From assembly GCA_963749675.1 (NCBI GenBank), contig CAVVNT010000001.1, forward strand, positions 1,240,001-1,304,000: a DNA stretch of 64,000 nt. Reading direction: 5' to 3'. The notes under the pieces were generated by a model. That model searched no databases. It saw only the letters and a program-made list of their open reading frames with translations, and was not told the origin of the DNA. Positions 43,130 through 52,084 of this stretch are shown piece by piece. Both the position numbers and the translations under genes were made by a program. Numbering within the stretch: the first letter of the stretch is position 1; every line of letters starts with the position of its first letter. This stretch comes from Roseitranquillus sp963749675 (GTDB lineage: Bacteria > Pseudomonadota > Alphaproteobacteria > Rhodobacterales > Rhodobacteraceae).

Positions 43130-44419
43130 GGGCACCTCGATTTTCTACCGTTCTCGTGCCCCCTCGGCGGCGCGCGTGGTCTGAAGCAGGAGGACGAGCG
43201 TCGGCTGTCGCTTTGCTGCGTCCGGATGGGCGTGGCGCTGCGGCCTTCACGCTCGGATTTTTCTGCCTCGCGGCCTGATCTTTTTTGTTCGCGTGATGCT
43301 CACGCCGGGCACGGGTTGAGACGGCGCAGCTGGCCGAGGCGGCGCATGTTGTAGGCGAGGTTCTTCATCCCGATCTTGGCCGTCGCTCGAACCAAGCCGA
43401 TGGTCCGGACCAAGGTCCCGCCCATATCGTTGGCCTGCGCGCCGAAGACGTGCTCGACGCGGACCCGGATGCCGGATCTGGTCCGGTTGCTGCCCTTGGC
43501 CTGTTCGGTCAGCGGCTTGCCCCGCTTGCCCTTGCGGTGGATGTGGCTTTTCAGCCTCCGGGCGCGCAGCTTTGCCTCCATCTCCTCGGACCGATAGGCC
43601 GCATCCGCCCACACGCCGGAGCCGGTGTTACCCTGCATCAGCAGATGATCCACCGCCTGGCTGTCATGCCGCGCGGCATCGCTGACGTGATAGCGCCGCA
43701 CCAGCTTGTGCCTACGATCCACGTTGACGTGATTCTTGTAGCCGTAATGGTTCTTGCCGTGCTTTTTCGTCCAGCGCGCGTCCAGGTCCTTTTGCGCGCG
43801 CTTCGCGGGCTTGTCCGCCCAGTCCTCGGGCACCTCGCCGTTCTTGATTGCCGCGTTCTCGTCCCGCGTGTTGTGGTTGCGCGGCACCGGCACGATGGAC
43901 GCATCCAGGATTTGACCGCCGCGCGCGATGTAGCCCTGCCGCGCCAGATAGCCGTCGAACTGGCTGAACAGCTCCTCCACCTTGCCCGCCTGCGCCAGTG
44001 CCTCGCGATAGAGCCATACCGTCTTGGCGTCCGGCACCCGGTCTTCGAGGCCAAGGCCGAGGAATCGCATGAACGACAGCCGGTCGCGGACCTGATACTC
44101 GATCTGGTCGTCGGACAGGTTGTAGAGCGCGCTCAGCACCAGCGTCTTGAACATCAGCACCGCGTCCATCGGCTTGCGCCCCGCCCGGGACTTGCGCGCC
44201 GCAGCTGGCTTGCGCCAGACCCGCTCAAGGGTCGGGCGAAACTCCTCCCACGGCACAACAGCGTCGATCTCGACCAGCGGGTCCTTCTTCGCGTCCAGGC
44301 TCGCGTAACGGTCTGTAAGATCGAAGAACCCCATCTGCGCCATCGTCACACCCTCAGTGTCGCATCATCCCGACAGACATACCGCAGCGCCACGGTCGGG
44401 ACCATTTTTCGAGGCGCCC
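43130..44419 (-). mobile_element. IS5-family element, complete with target duplication
   Basis: The ends GGGCACCTCGA (43130) and, in reverse, GGGCGCCTCGA (44419) form imperfect terminal repeats. The 4-bp target duplication GCCT lies at 43126-43129 and 44420-44423. The 1290-bp element has one intact transposase. It interrupts the IS110 gene, whose reading frame is restored exactly when the element and one GCCT are removed. Confidence 0.92.
43300..44343 (-). CDS. IS5-family transposase, intact
   Basis: The protein has 347 residues. MAQMGFFDLTDRYASLDAKK leads to RAGRKPMDAVLMFKTLVLSA, the catalytic block GQILDASIVPVPRNHNT with the first Asp, HYGYKNHVNVDRRHKLVRRY, a second Asp in WADAAYRSEE and the Y-(2)-R-(3)-E type motif in RSGIRVRVEHVFG. 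The ATG at 44343 is used in preference to a GTG two codons earlier. The absence of any lesion and the clean target duplication make it the most recent arrival in the block. Confidence 0.92.
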   Translation of the reverse strand: MAQMGFFDLTDRYASLDAKKDPLVEIDAVVPWEEFRPTLERVWRKPAAARKSRAGRKPMDAVLMFKTLVLSALYNLSDDQIEYQVRDRLSFMRFLGLGLEDRVPDAKTVWLYREALAQAGKVEELFSQFDGYLARQGYIARGGQILDASIVPVPRNHNTRDENAAIKNGEVPEDWADKPAKRAQKDLDARWTKKHGKNHYGYKNHVNVDRRHKLVRRYHVSDAARHDSQAVDHLLMQGNTGSGVWADAAYRSEEMEAKLRARRLKSHIHRKGKRGKPLTEQAKGSNRTRSGIRVRVEHVFGAQANDMGGTLVRTIGLVRATAKIGMKNLAYNMRRLGQLRRLNPCPA

Positions 44420-45095
44420 GCCTGTGTCATTCGGGCGCTGCTCACGGCTCGGGAGGCTCTGGTCGGCATGCGGGTCCGGCTGGAGAACGAGATCAGGGGT
44501 CTCTTGAAGACCTTCGGCGTGATGTTCGGCAAGCGGGTCGGCGGGTTCAGGCGTCGCGCCGAGGAGATCGTCGAACGAGAGTTGACGGTTGCACCGGACC
44601 TCGTTCCGATCTTCGAAGCGCTGATGCAGGCGCGGCGCGACATCCTGGCCCGCATTGCGGCGCTTGACAGCCGAACCCGGGCGATAGCCAGGCAGCATGC
44701 GACAGTCCGCTTGCTGATGACGGCCCCGGGCGTCGGCCCGATCACCGCCATGGCGGTCGTCGCGGCCTTCGACGATGCCGCCCGGTTCCGCCGATCCTCG
44801 AGCGCCGGGGCCTATCTCGGGCTGACGCCGAGACGCTACGAGTTCGGCTGAGATCAGCCGAAACGGCCGGGTCTCAAGGCGCGGGGATCGCTTCACCCGC
44901 AAGTGCCTCCACGAGGCCGCGAACGCCATCTGCTGCCGGAACCTCGGCGGCTCCCGCCTGCGTGGCTGGGCCAAGGCGATTGCCGAAAGGACAGGACCGC
45001 GCAAGGCGAAGGTCGCTCCGGCGCGGAAGCTGGCCGTCACCCTGCATGCCATGTGGCGCACCGACACCCCCTTCCGGGAGGTGGCTGTGGCATAG

Positions 45096-45433
45096 AGCCC
45101 CCGCACCGGGACGACGCCGATCTTCGGCACGACGGAATGCGTCCAGCCTGGACGCACGGCGAAGGTGAGATCGTTCCCCGGACTGCGGCACGACCAACCG
45201 CGCACACCACTTCGATCCGCCCGACCCTGAACGCAAACATGCGGCGCCCCTTGCGGCGACCGCGGAGAGAACCCCAGAGCCCGGCCCGCAGGACGACGCA
45301 GAGGATCAGCTCTTGACCGAAGCGATTAGAGAACCCGGGACACAGCCTTTCACGACACGCCGATCTGGAGCCGGTTTGAGGCGCGACCTCCAAAGCAGAA
45401 GCCTGCCCCGAAACCAGAGCAGGCTGTGTCCTA
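45096..45433 (+). other. Non-coding stretch: likely IS110 right end
   Basis: No gene is recognisable. The stretch follows the IS110 C-terminus and contains a perfect 11-bp inverted repeat, GGACACAGCCT at 45338-45348 against 45421-45431, just before the IS630 insertion site. It probably includes the right end of the IS110 element. Confidence 0.4.
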
Positions 45434-46483
45434 GAGCGGAATCCTACCAGTCTGGATCGTATCCGCAGGCGCTGAAGCAGTTGGCGCATTCCTCGGGCGT
45501 GAAGGCATCGGCGATCCGTCCGATGGTTGCGCAAAGGCCCTCCACGGTGCGCTCGGCGGCCTTTCGCAGGAGAGCCTTGAGCTTGGCGAAGGCGTTCTCG
45601 ATCGGATTGAAGTCGGGGCTGTACGGCGGAAGGAAGCGCAGGTCCGCGCCGGCTTCCTCGATCAGTTCTCGCACCCTCGGCCCTTTGTGGCTCGACAGGT
45701 TGTCCATGACGACGATGTCGCCGGGGCGCAGTTCGGGGACCAGCACGCGCTGGACATAGGTCTCGAAAGCGTCGCGGTTAATCGGCCCGCCGATGACGAA
45801 GGGGGCGATCATGCCCCGGCGGGTCAGGCCGGCGACGAAGGTGGTGGTTTTCCAGTGCCCGTGGGGGACGGCCATGCGCAGACGCTCGCCGCGCCGGCAG
45901 CGACCGTGGGTGCGGGCCATGTTGGTCTTGGCCCATGTCTCATCGATGAAGACCAGGCGGTCGGGGTCCAGGTCGAGCTGGCCATCGAACCAAGCCTGCC
46001 GGCGCTTCAGGACGTCGGGCCGCTCCTGCTCGGCGGCGTGCGCCGTCTTTTTTTGCGCGTGATGCCATGCCGGCGGAAGAACCGCTGGAGCGTGCCATAG
46101 CCGAAGGCGTGCCCGCGCTCGACCAGCGCGGCGCGCAGTTCCTCGACGGTGATGTCCGGCGTCGCCTCCAGCAGCGCCTTGATCAGACCGCTCTGCGCCT
46201 CGACGCGGGCGGATCGGCGGTCGCCGCCGAGCGGACCGGGGCGTGCGTCGCCCTGGCGGCGTTCGAGCGCCCGCCACCGGCTCACGCTGGCCGCGCTGAC
46301 GCCGAACCGGACGGCGGCCTCGCGATGGCTGGCCCCGTCGGACACGGCCTTCAGGACGCGGATGCGCAGATCGAGGGAAAGAGCTTTCGACATGTCCGCC
46401 GGCCTCCTTCTCCAGCGGACATCTTGAACCAGACCGAGATCGCGAGCGGAATCCCAGCGATTCAATCAGATGGAATTCCGCTC
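45434..46483 (-). mobile_element. IS630-family element, complete
   Basis: Terminal repeats GAGCGGAATCC (45434) and, in reverse, GAGCGGAATTCC (46483) flank 1050 bp. A TA dinucleotide sits outside each end (45432-45433 and 46484-46485), the target duplication of the IS630/Tc1 superfamily. The single transposase is spread over two overlapping frames. Confidence 0.9.
45444..46392 (-). CDS. IS630 transposase expressed by a probable -1 frameshift
   Basis: Frame 1 begins MSKALSLDLRIRVLKAVSDG with a helix-turn-helix (SHREAAVRFGVSAASVSRW) and runs to RRHGITRKK. At seven consecutive A residues followed by G (about 46047-46053) a -1 shift enters frame 2: KTAHAAEQERPDVLKRR, then VFIDETWAKTNM, DIVVMDNLSSHKG and PPYSPDFNPIENAFAKLK, giving the full DDE set. 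The total is about 316 residues. A single slip at a slippery run in an otherwise intact element suggests programmed frameshifting, not decay. Confidence 0.82.
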
Positions 46484-46745
46484 TAAGGAGCAGAATGTGT
46501 CAGCGACGGCTGCCCCCCTTTGCATGTAATGGCGACAGTTTGGCCCGTCGTGCTGGTGTGCCCGCCTGCCGTGGTCTCTTGCGGCAATCAACAACCTCAC
46601 GAAAGAATTTGTCGTCAGCGTGGCCATCTGCGGCCGTCTGCGGCGTTTCGCGCAGAAGGTAGAGGTGGCTCGGGAAATCCGAACGTGTGCGTTGAATGGA
46701 TTGTCCGCGCGACATCGGCCTGATCGCCGAGAGCGAGGAGAGACC

Positions 46746-47057
46746 ATGAGCAGACGACCGCGCCGGAACCACAGCCCGGCATTCAAGGCCAGGGTGGCGC
46801 TGGCAGCTATCAGGGGCGAGAAGACGCTGACCGAGCTGGCCGAGCAGTTTGACGTGCACCCGAAGCAGATCACGCAGTGGCGCGCGCAGCTCCTGGAAGG
46901 CGCCTCTGGCGTGTTCGGCGCCGTCGCTCCGGCCGAGGCGGCTCCGGCCGTCGACGTGAAGACGCTGCACGCGAAGATCGGCGAGCTGCCGCTCGAGAAC
47001 GATTTTTTGTCCGGCGCGCTCGGCAAGGCGGGTCTTCTGCCGAGCGCAGGAAGATGA
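46746..47057 (+). CDS. IS3-family OrfA
   Basis: The protein has 103 residues. RRPRRNHSPAFKARVALAAI and TELAEQFDVHPKQITQWRAQLLEG form the helix-turn-helix of IS3-type OrfA, and the leucine-rich tail (KTLHAKIGELPLENDFLSGAL) is the coiled coil used to pair with OrfAB. It is intact, but its partner OrfB is broken, so it can at most bind the IS ends. Confidence 0.88.
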   Translation: MSRRPRRNHSPAFKARVALAAIRGEKTLTELAEQFDVHPKQITQWRAQLLEGASGVFGAVAPAEAAPAVDVKTLHAKIGELPLENDFLSGALGKAGLLPSAGR

Positions 47058-47641
47058 TCGACCGCGACCACGGTCCGAGCGTCAGCCGCCAGGCGAAGGT
47101 GCTCGGGATCAGCCGGGGCAGCGTCCATTACCTGCCACGCCCGACCTCGGACGCCGATCTCGCCCTGATGCGCCGGATCGACGAGCTGGATCTGGAGTAT
47201 CCGTTCGCAGGCAGCCGGATGCTGAAGGGCCTGTTGCAGGCCGAAGGGCACGAGGTGGGCCGGCTTCATGTCTCGACGCTGATGAAGAGGATGGCGATCG
47301 AGGCGCTCTACCGTCGGCCGAACACGTCGAAGCCGGCGCCGGGACACAAGGTCTATCCCTACCTGCTGCGGAAGCTGACCGTGACCGATGCCGAACCACG
47401 TTTGGGCCATGGACATCACCTACATTCCGATGGCCCGCGGCGTTCGGCATCGGTCTCAACCGATGGCGACCAAAGCCTCACTCTATCTCGCCGCGGTGGT
47501 CGACTGGTTCAGCCGCAAGGTCCTGGCATGGCGGCTGTCGATCACGCTCTCGGCCGACTTCTGCATCGAGGCGCTGGAGGAGGCGCTCGGGCGCCACGGC
47601 CGGCCGGAGATCTTCAACAGCGACCAGGGTTCGCAGGGCGG
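47054..47641 (+). pseudogene. IS3-family OrfB, N-terminal half
   Basis: The ATG overlaps the OrfA stop. MIDRDHGPSVSRQAKVLGIS and MKRMAIEALYRRPNTSKPAP are followed by one frameshift near 47388, then NHVWAMDITYIPMARG, which holds the first catalytic Asp, and LYLAAVVDWFSRKVLAWRLS. The gene ends abruptly at EIFNSDQGSQ (second Asp), where IS30-type sequence begins. Confidence 0.85.
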
Positions 47642-47665
47642 TCTCAACCGGTCGTCGCAACGCTT
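47628..47665 (+). repeat. 38-bp IS-junction repeat, copy 2
   Basis: Identical to 37605-37642 and in the same direction. It spans the last bases of the IS3 OrfB fragment and the left end of the IS30-family element, whose transposase starts about 20 bases later. Confidence 0.65.
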
Positions 47666-47682
47666 CTCGAATGGAGGTTGCG

Positions 47683-48490
47683 ATGGCGGGAAGGAAGCGT
47701 TGTGCGGAGCGACGGCTGAGGGCGCCGCTGCGGTCTCCCGGGCGGCCGGGTGTTGCGAAACGGGACGATCGCCGCCGGTTCTGGCTGGCGATCGCGGCAG
47801 GGTACACGAGCGAGGACGCGGCCCGGGACTGCGACGTATCTCCGGTGGCGGGAACACGGTGGTTCCGGGAGGCCGGCGGCATGGCGTCATCACATCTGGC
47901 GCCTTCGGCGCCGCCGCTCTCCGGGCGGTATCTGTCGTTCGCTGAGCGCGAGGAGATCGCGTTGCTCAAGGTGCAGGGGCTCGGCGTCCTTGAGATCGCC
48001 CGCCGTATCGGTCGAGCCGGCTCGACGATCTCCCGAGAGCTGCGCCGCAACGCGGCCACGCGCGGCGGGGGCATGGAGTACCGCGCCACCACAGCGCAGT
48101 GGCATGCCGAGCGCGCGGCGCTGAGGCCCAAAGCGGCGAAGCTCGCCACGAACGCCGTTCTGCGCCGGTACGTGGAGGATCGTCTGGCAGGGCGGATCAT
48201 GCATCCTACGGCAGGCCCATCGCGGACCCCCGGACGCTTTGGAGAAAGCGCCGCCACGGACCCCGGCAGGCGCGCCGATGGGCGCGGGCCTGGAGCCCGG
48301 AACGGATCTCGGCCAGGCTCAAGGTCGACGTCCCCGAGGACGACACGATGCGCATATCCCGCGAGGCCATCCATCAGTCCCTCTACGTCCAGGGCCGCGG
48401 GGCGCTGCGGCGCGAGCTGTCCGCCTGCCTCCGGTCAGGCCGAACTCTCAGGGTTCCCCGAGCCCGCGTCCGGGGCCGAGGCAAATCCTA
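47683..48490 (+). pseudogene. IS30-family transposase, frameshifted and cut by IS5
   Basis: The N-terminal part (FWLAIAAGYTSEDAARDCDV, LSFAEREEIALLKVQGLGVL, GRAGSTISRELRRNAATRGG) has the IS30 helix-turn-helix. A frameshift near 48210 leads into RWARAWSPERISARLKVDVP and REAIHQSLYVQGRGALRREL. It ends at RGRGKS, where an IS5 element begins within CTAG (48488-48491), so the DDE domain is missing. Confidence 0.85.
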
Positions 48491-48563
48491 GGAAACTCTG
48501 AAGAACCTCGGCTTTCGATCATGATCTGGTAGGCTGATGGCGAGCTTGCGGGAGCCGTCCTCG

Positions 48564-49516
48564 ATGAAGCAGACCACCTTCGCCTCGCTGACCTACGCCA
48601 CGAAGAAGAAGCGCACCCGGCGCGAGACGTTTCTCTCCGAGATGGAGTTGGTGGTGCCCTGGACGCGACTAATGGCGCTGATCGAGCCGCACTATCCGAA
48701 GGCGGGACCGAAGGGCGGGCGGCCGCCGATGCCGCTGGAGGTGATGCTGCGAGTCTACTGCCTGCAGCAGTGGTACGCCCTGTCCGATCCCGCGGCGGAG
48801 GAGGCACTCTACGACAGCGACGCGATGCGCCGGTTTGCTGGGCTGGAGCTGGGGGACGATGCGATCCCGGACGAGACCACGATCCTCAACTTCCGCCACC
48901 TGCTGGAACGGCACGAATTGACGCGGGCGATCTTCGAGGCGGTGAACGCCTACCTTCGCGAGAAGGCATCCTGCTGCGCGAAGGTACGCTGGTCGATGCG
49001 ACGCTGATCGACGCGCCGAGCTCGACCAAGAACAAGCAGCGGTCCCGCGATCCGGAGATGACCAGTACGAAGAAGGGCAACGAGTGGTACTTCGGCATGA
49101 AGGCGCATGTCGGCGGCGATCTCGACAGCGGTGTGGTCCACTCGATGGAAGCCAGCACCGCCAAGGTGCACGACAGCCAGAAGTTCAATGAGCTGCTACA
49201 TGGCGACGAGCACGCGGTGTTCGGCGACAAGGGCTATGTCAGTGGCGAGCGCGAAGAGGTGTTCCGCAAGCAGGGCAAGGTTTGGGGCGTGATGCGCAAG
49301 GCACCGAAGGGCGGTCGGCTGCACCCCATCGACGAGCACATCAATCGGCTCATCGCCAGCCTGCGGGCCAGGGTCGAGCATCCGTTTCGGGTGCTGAAAT
49401 GCCAGTTTGGTTATCGTAAGACCCGCTACCGCGGCCTGGCGAAGAACGAGGCCCAGCTGTTCGCGCTATTCGGGCTCGGGAACCTGTTTCTGGTCCGAAC
49501 GCGGCTGATGGCCTGA
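48564..49516 (+). pseudogene. IS5-family (IS5 group) transposase with one base deleted
   Basis: MKQTTFASLTYATKKKRTRR, EPHYPKAGPKGGRPPMPLEV and LSDPAAEEALYDSDAMRRFA lead to a break near 48963, where a G appears lost from a run (REK-GILLREG). The rest follows in the next frame: LVDATLIDAPSSTKNK (first Asp), NEWYFGMKAHVGGDLDSG, VFGDKGYVSGE (second Asp) and RARVEHPFRVLKCQFGYRKT (Glu). The left terminal repeat begins at 48492; no matching right end is visible. Confidence 0.88.
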
Positions 49517-49796
49517 GGCGGAGTTCCGCCTCCAGCCATCGAAATCACCTGAAATGTGCCGAGGCATCGCGAAGACGAGGCCATCATCCATTCGCTGACG
49601 CCACTGCAGCCAACGACAATCGATAGATCAGACGTTCCTTAGCGGCAACCCGGAAGCTGTTCAGACCAACCGAACCACCTCTGGTGACGTTGCTTCGTTC
49701 AGCCGCGATATTTCGTGTGTCGTTCATGACAAGTCGGTCGGCAGCGGAAAAGGCGCTGAACTTGCTCCTGCGGGCGGCGGAACGTGGCGCCAGTGT

Positions 49797-50696
49797 CTAC
49801 CATTCAAGGTGCGCGAGGAATGCGCGGACGACGGCGACCGAATTGTCAGCGGCAAGGCCGAAGAAGGTGCCGATCTCGTTCTCGCCTTCTCCTCCGCCGG
49901 CCAGGTCCGAGAGCGAGCGGAACGCGATGAATGGTACCTCGTTTGCATAGGCCACGTGCGCGACGGCGGCGCGTTCCATGTCGAGGACGCGGGCGTCGAA
50001 GGTGTCGAACACCCACGATCTGAAGCTGGCGTTGCCGACGAAGACCGAGCCGGAGACCCCATTGCCGCCGACGACGATCTTAGGAGCGTCGGAGAGGCAA
50101 GCGTTCTCCGCGTTGCACTCGACGAGATTGATATCCTGAACGGCACTGCGCGCGGTTTCAAACCATGTCGGATCGGTCGGGAACCAGAACACCGCGTCGG
50201 GCTCTTCGGCGCGAGCGGTCTGTATCTGGACAGGGCGTGTAAAGATCATGCCGTAGTTCGGAAAGTCCGACGACATCCAGGCCGGCAGCGTGAAGCCGGC
50301 TTCGGTCTCTCGCGCGAAGACGGCGTCCATGTACTGGCCCCACTGCTCTGCCACGACGACGTCCCCGATCGAGAGGTCCGGGTCGATACCGCCCGCGATG
50401 CCCGAGAATACGATGCCCTCGATCTCGAAATGGTCGAGGGCGAGTTGCGTTGTCATCGCTGCATTCACCATCGAGATGCCGGAGAGGAAGAGAACGACCT
50501 GCTGACCCTCGATCGTTCCGGTGAGAAACCGGTTTCCGTTGATTGTCTGCTCCTCCGCGTCACCGAGGGCCTCCTGGAGGAGCACCCACTCGGGGGCATA
50601 GGCCGACATGACAGCGATGCGGGGCGTGTCATCGACTTGCTGGGCAGCGGCCGGGACGGCGAGCAGCAGTGCAGCGGCGAGAGAGCGAAGCATCAT
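49797..50696 (-). CDS. Exported nucleosidase/phosphorylase-family protein (MTA/SAH nucleosidase-like)
   Basis: The protein has 299 residues with a signal peptide (MMLRSLAAALLLAVPAAAQQ). IAVMSAYAPEWVLLQEAL, VLFLSGISMVNAAMTTQLAL, FSGIAGGIDPDLSIGDVVV and LDMERAAVAHVAYANEVPFI are the PNP/UDP phosphorylase-fold motifs; DMERAAVA contains the Met-Glu pair that binds the ribose in MTA/SAH nucleosidases. An exported form would act on periplasmic nucleosides. GGAGGA precedes the first of two adjacent ATGs. The gene is an islet of normal chromosome between IS blocks. Confidence 0.85.
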   Translation of the reverse strand: MMLRSLAAALLLAVPAAAQQVDDTPRIAVMSAYAPEWVLLQEALGDAEEQTINGNRFLTGTIEGQQVVLFLSGISMVNAAMTTQLALDHFEIEGIVFSGIAGGIDPDLSIGDVVVAEQWGQYMDAVFARETEAGFTLPAWMSSDFPNYGMIFTRPVQIQTARAEEPDAVFWFPTDPTWFETARSAVQDINLVECNAENACLSDAPKIVVGGNGVSGSVFVGNASFRSWVFDTFDARVLDMERAAVAHVAYANEVPFIAFRSLSDLAGGGEGENEIGTFFGLAADNSVAVVRAFLAHLEW

Positions 50697-50806
50697 CGGT
50701 CCTCCGGCTGGTTCTACGTCTGACAGTGATAGTATCCCAGCGTTCCGTCGCGCGAAGTCCAAAGGGGTTGCGAAGCCGCTCGGGGCGCGATAATTCCCGC
50801 TTCCGC

Positions 50807-50881
50807 GGGTGATTAGCTCAGTGGTAGAGCGCTTCGTTCACATCGAAGATGTCGGGAGTTCGAATCTCTCATCACCCACCA
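50807..50881 (+). tRNA. tRNA-Val (CAC anticodon)
   Basis: Acceptor GGGTGAT pairs with ATCACCC, the D arm is GCTC-AGTGGTA-GAGC, the anticodon arm CTTCG-TTCACAT-CGAAG, and the T loop TTCGAAT. CCA is encoded. Anticodon CAC reads GUG. Confidence 0.93.
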
Positions 50882-50945
50882 CTCCCAATCGTGACCCTTC
50901 CGCGCTTGATTGCCGCGCGGTACAGCCGCTAAGAGGCAGCGGCTT

Positions 50946-51021
50946 GGGTGATTAGCTCAGTTGGTAGAGCATCTCGTTTACACCGAGAGGGTCGGCGGTT
51001 CGAGCCCGTCATCACCCACCA
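50946..51021 (+). tRNA. tRNA-Val (TAC anticodon)
   Basis: It has the same acceptor stem as the preceding tRNA gene and the anticodon arm TCTCG-TTTACAC-CGAGA, with T arm GGCGG-TTCGAGC-CCGTC. CCA is encoded. Anticodon TAC reads GUA and the other GUN codons. The two tRNA genes lie 64 bp apart and are probably co-transcribed. Confidence 0.94.
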
Positions 51022-51093
51022 AGCCTTCCAGTTCGACGATGCCGGCGCTTGCAGGGACGCGGACGCCGGTTCTGTCCGTGCCAGCTTTTGGTG

Positions 51094-51838
51094 GTAAGCG
51101 CCGCGCCGATCCCCTCCTGCCGGCGCTCGTCGTTCCGTGAGAATCCTGTCGCTGCGCAGCGATGAAGGGACGTCGAAATGGACGGCTGTTTGGACGGCTC
51201 GACCGTTGGTTATGCGGGCCGGATGGAGGTGATCGAAGGCCGCACGGGCCGGCGTCTTCGGAGCGAGGCCGAGCGGGCGCGGATCGCGGCGCAGAGCCTG
51301 GCGCCGGGAGCGAGGGTCTTCGACGTCGCGCGGCGGCACGGCATGACACGCTGGCAGGTCCATGACTGGCGGAGGAAGCTGGCCGCGGGCGCGCTGGCGG
51401 TCCCGGCGGAGGCGACGGGTGGGCCGGCGGTCGCCGCACTGGTCGTCGAGACACCCGCGGTGGTGTCGACCCGGAAGACCGAACCGCGCAGAAGTCTGCG
51501 GATCGGATCGAGCTGGTGGTTGCGGGCGTCACCGTGCGCGTCGCCGCGGATGGCGAGGAGGCCCAGCTGACGCAGGTGATCCGTGCCGTGCGGGCGGTTT
51601 CGGCATGATCTCTCCACATGGGCAGTTGCGGGTCTACGTCTCGACCCGTCCGGCGGACTTCCGCAAGGGCATCGATGGGCTCGCCTTGGCCGTGCAGGAG
51701 GTGATCGGCCTCGATCCGTTCAGTGGGGCGGCCTTCGTATTTCGCGCCAAGCGAGCGGACAGGATCAAGATCCTGATCCGGGACCGCACCGGCATGGTCC
51801 TGGTCCACAAGCGCCTGGAAGACGCGAAGTTCGTCTGG
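51094..51838 (+). mobile_element. IS66-family left part: terminal repeat, tnpA and truncated tnpB
   Basis: GTAAGCGCCGC at 51094 is the typical IS66 end. TnpA (51178-51608) has the helix-turn-helix RVFDVARRHGMTRWQVHDWR and a frameshift near 51490 before IELVVAGVTVRVAADGEEAQ. TnpB starts at 51605, overlapping the TnpA stop, with LRVYVSTRPADFRKGIDGLA and DRTGMVLVHKRLEDAKFVW, after which it diverges. No tnpC follows in this orientation; an inverted tnpC remnant is found 1 kb away. Confidence 0.82.
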
Positions 51839-52084
51839 GCGTTCGCCATCGGTCTCGAACGCAGGGCGAGGCAGGACGTTCTCTTCGGTCAGCGCGGTGT
51901 CGGCCATGGCCGCGATCATATCGTCACCCGATTATCCACCAAAGAAAGCGGCCCGGTCGCTAAGCCGCTGAACCTTAGAGCTTCCTTCACTCCTGGCCTC
52001 TAAATCGCGTTGAGAGCGCCGAGTCGCTTCGCCGCGAGCCGAAGTGGCCAATATTGCGCGTTCCGGCGACGGCTCAGGGGGTGT

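Larger units (their letters stand above)
39733..45095 (+). pseudogene. IS110-family transposase split in three by ISL3 and IS5 insertions
   Basis: Piece 1 (39733-39910) reads ERTIGVFAALDVSQEETAIC and ends at RVGME. Piece 2 (42934-43129) continues SGPLAVWLWNALAAWQVP to KTDRHDARGLAQ and KRHDA. Piece 3 (44424-45095) resumes CVIRALLTAREALVGMR, MTAPGVGPITAMAVVA and, after one frameshift near 44850, KCLHEAANAICCRNLGG and TPFREVAVA. The second junction is exact: removing the IS5 element and one copy of its GCCT duplication restores the codons. The joined gene is about 347 residues, a full IS110 DEDD plus serine-domain transposase. Confidence 0.88.
46661..49682 (+). mobile_element. IS3-family element B, disrupted by IS30 and IS5 insertions
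   Basis: The left terminal repeat (AGAGGTGGCTCGG at 46661) matches the right one (reverse AGAGGTGGTTCGG ending 49682) at about 18 of 24 positions. A 3-bp GGT lies outside each end and is a candidate target duplication. OrfA and the first half of OrfB are present; the second half of OrfB has been lost between the IS30 and IS5 insertions. Bases 49517-49638 are non-coding. Confidence 0.75.

Noticed and set aside
37265..49682. A large composite transposon or integrative element with cargo
   Set aside because: Between the inverted ends there are only transposase genes and IS debris; no cargo, integrase or conjugation gene was found.
50807..51021. Paired tRNA genes as attachment sites of a genomic island
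   Set aside because: The repeated sequence at their ends is simply the shared acceptor stem, and no integrase is present.
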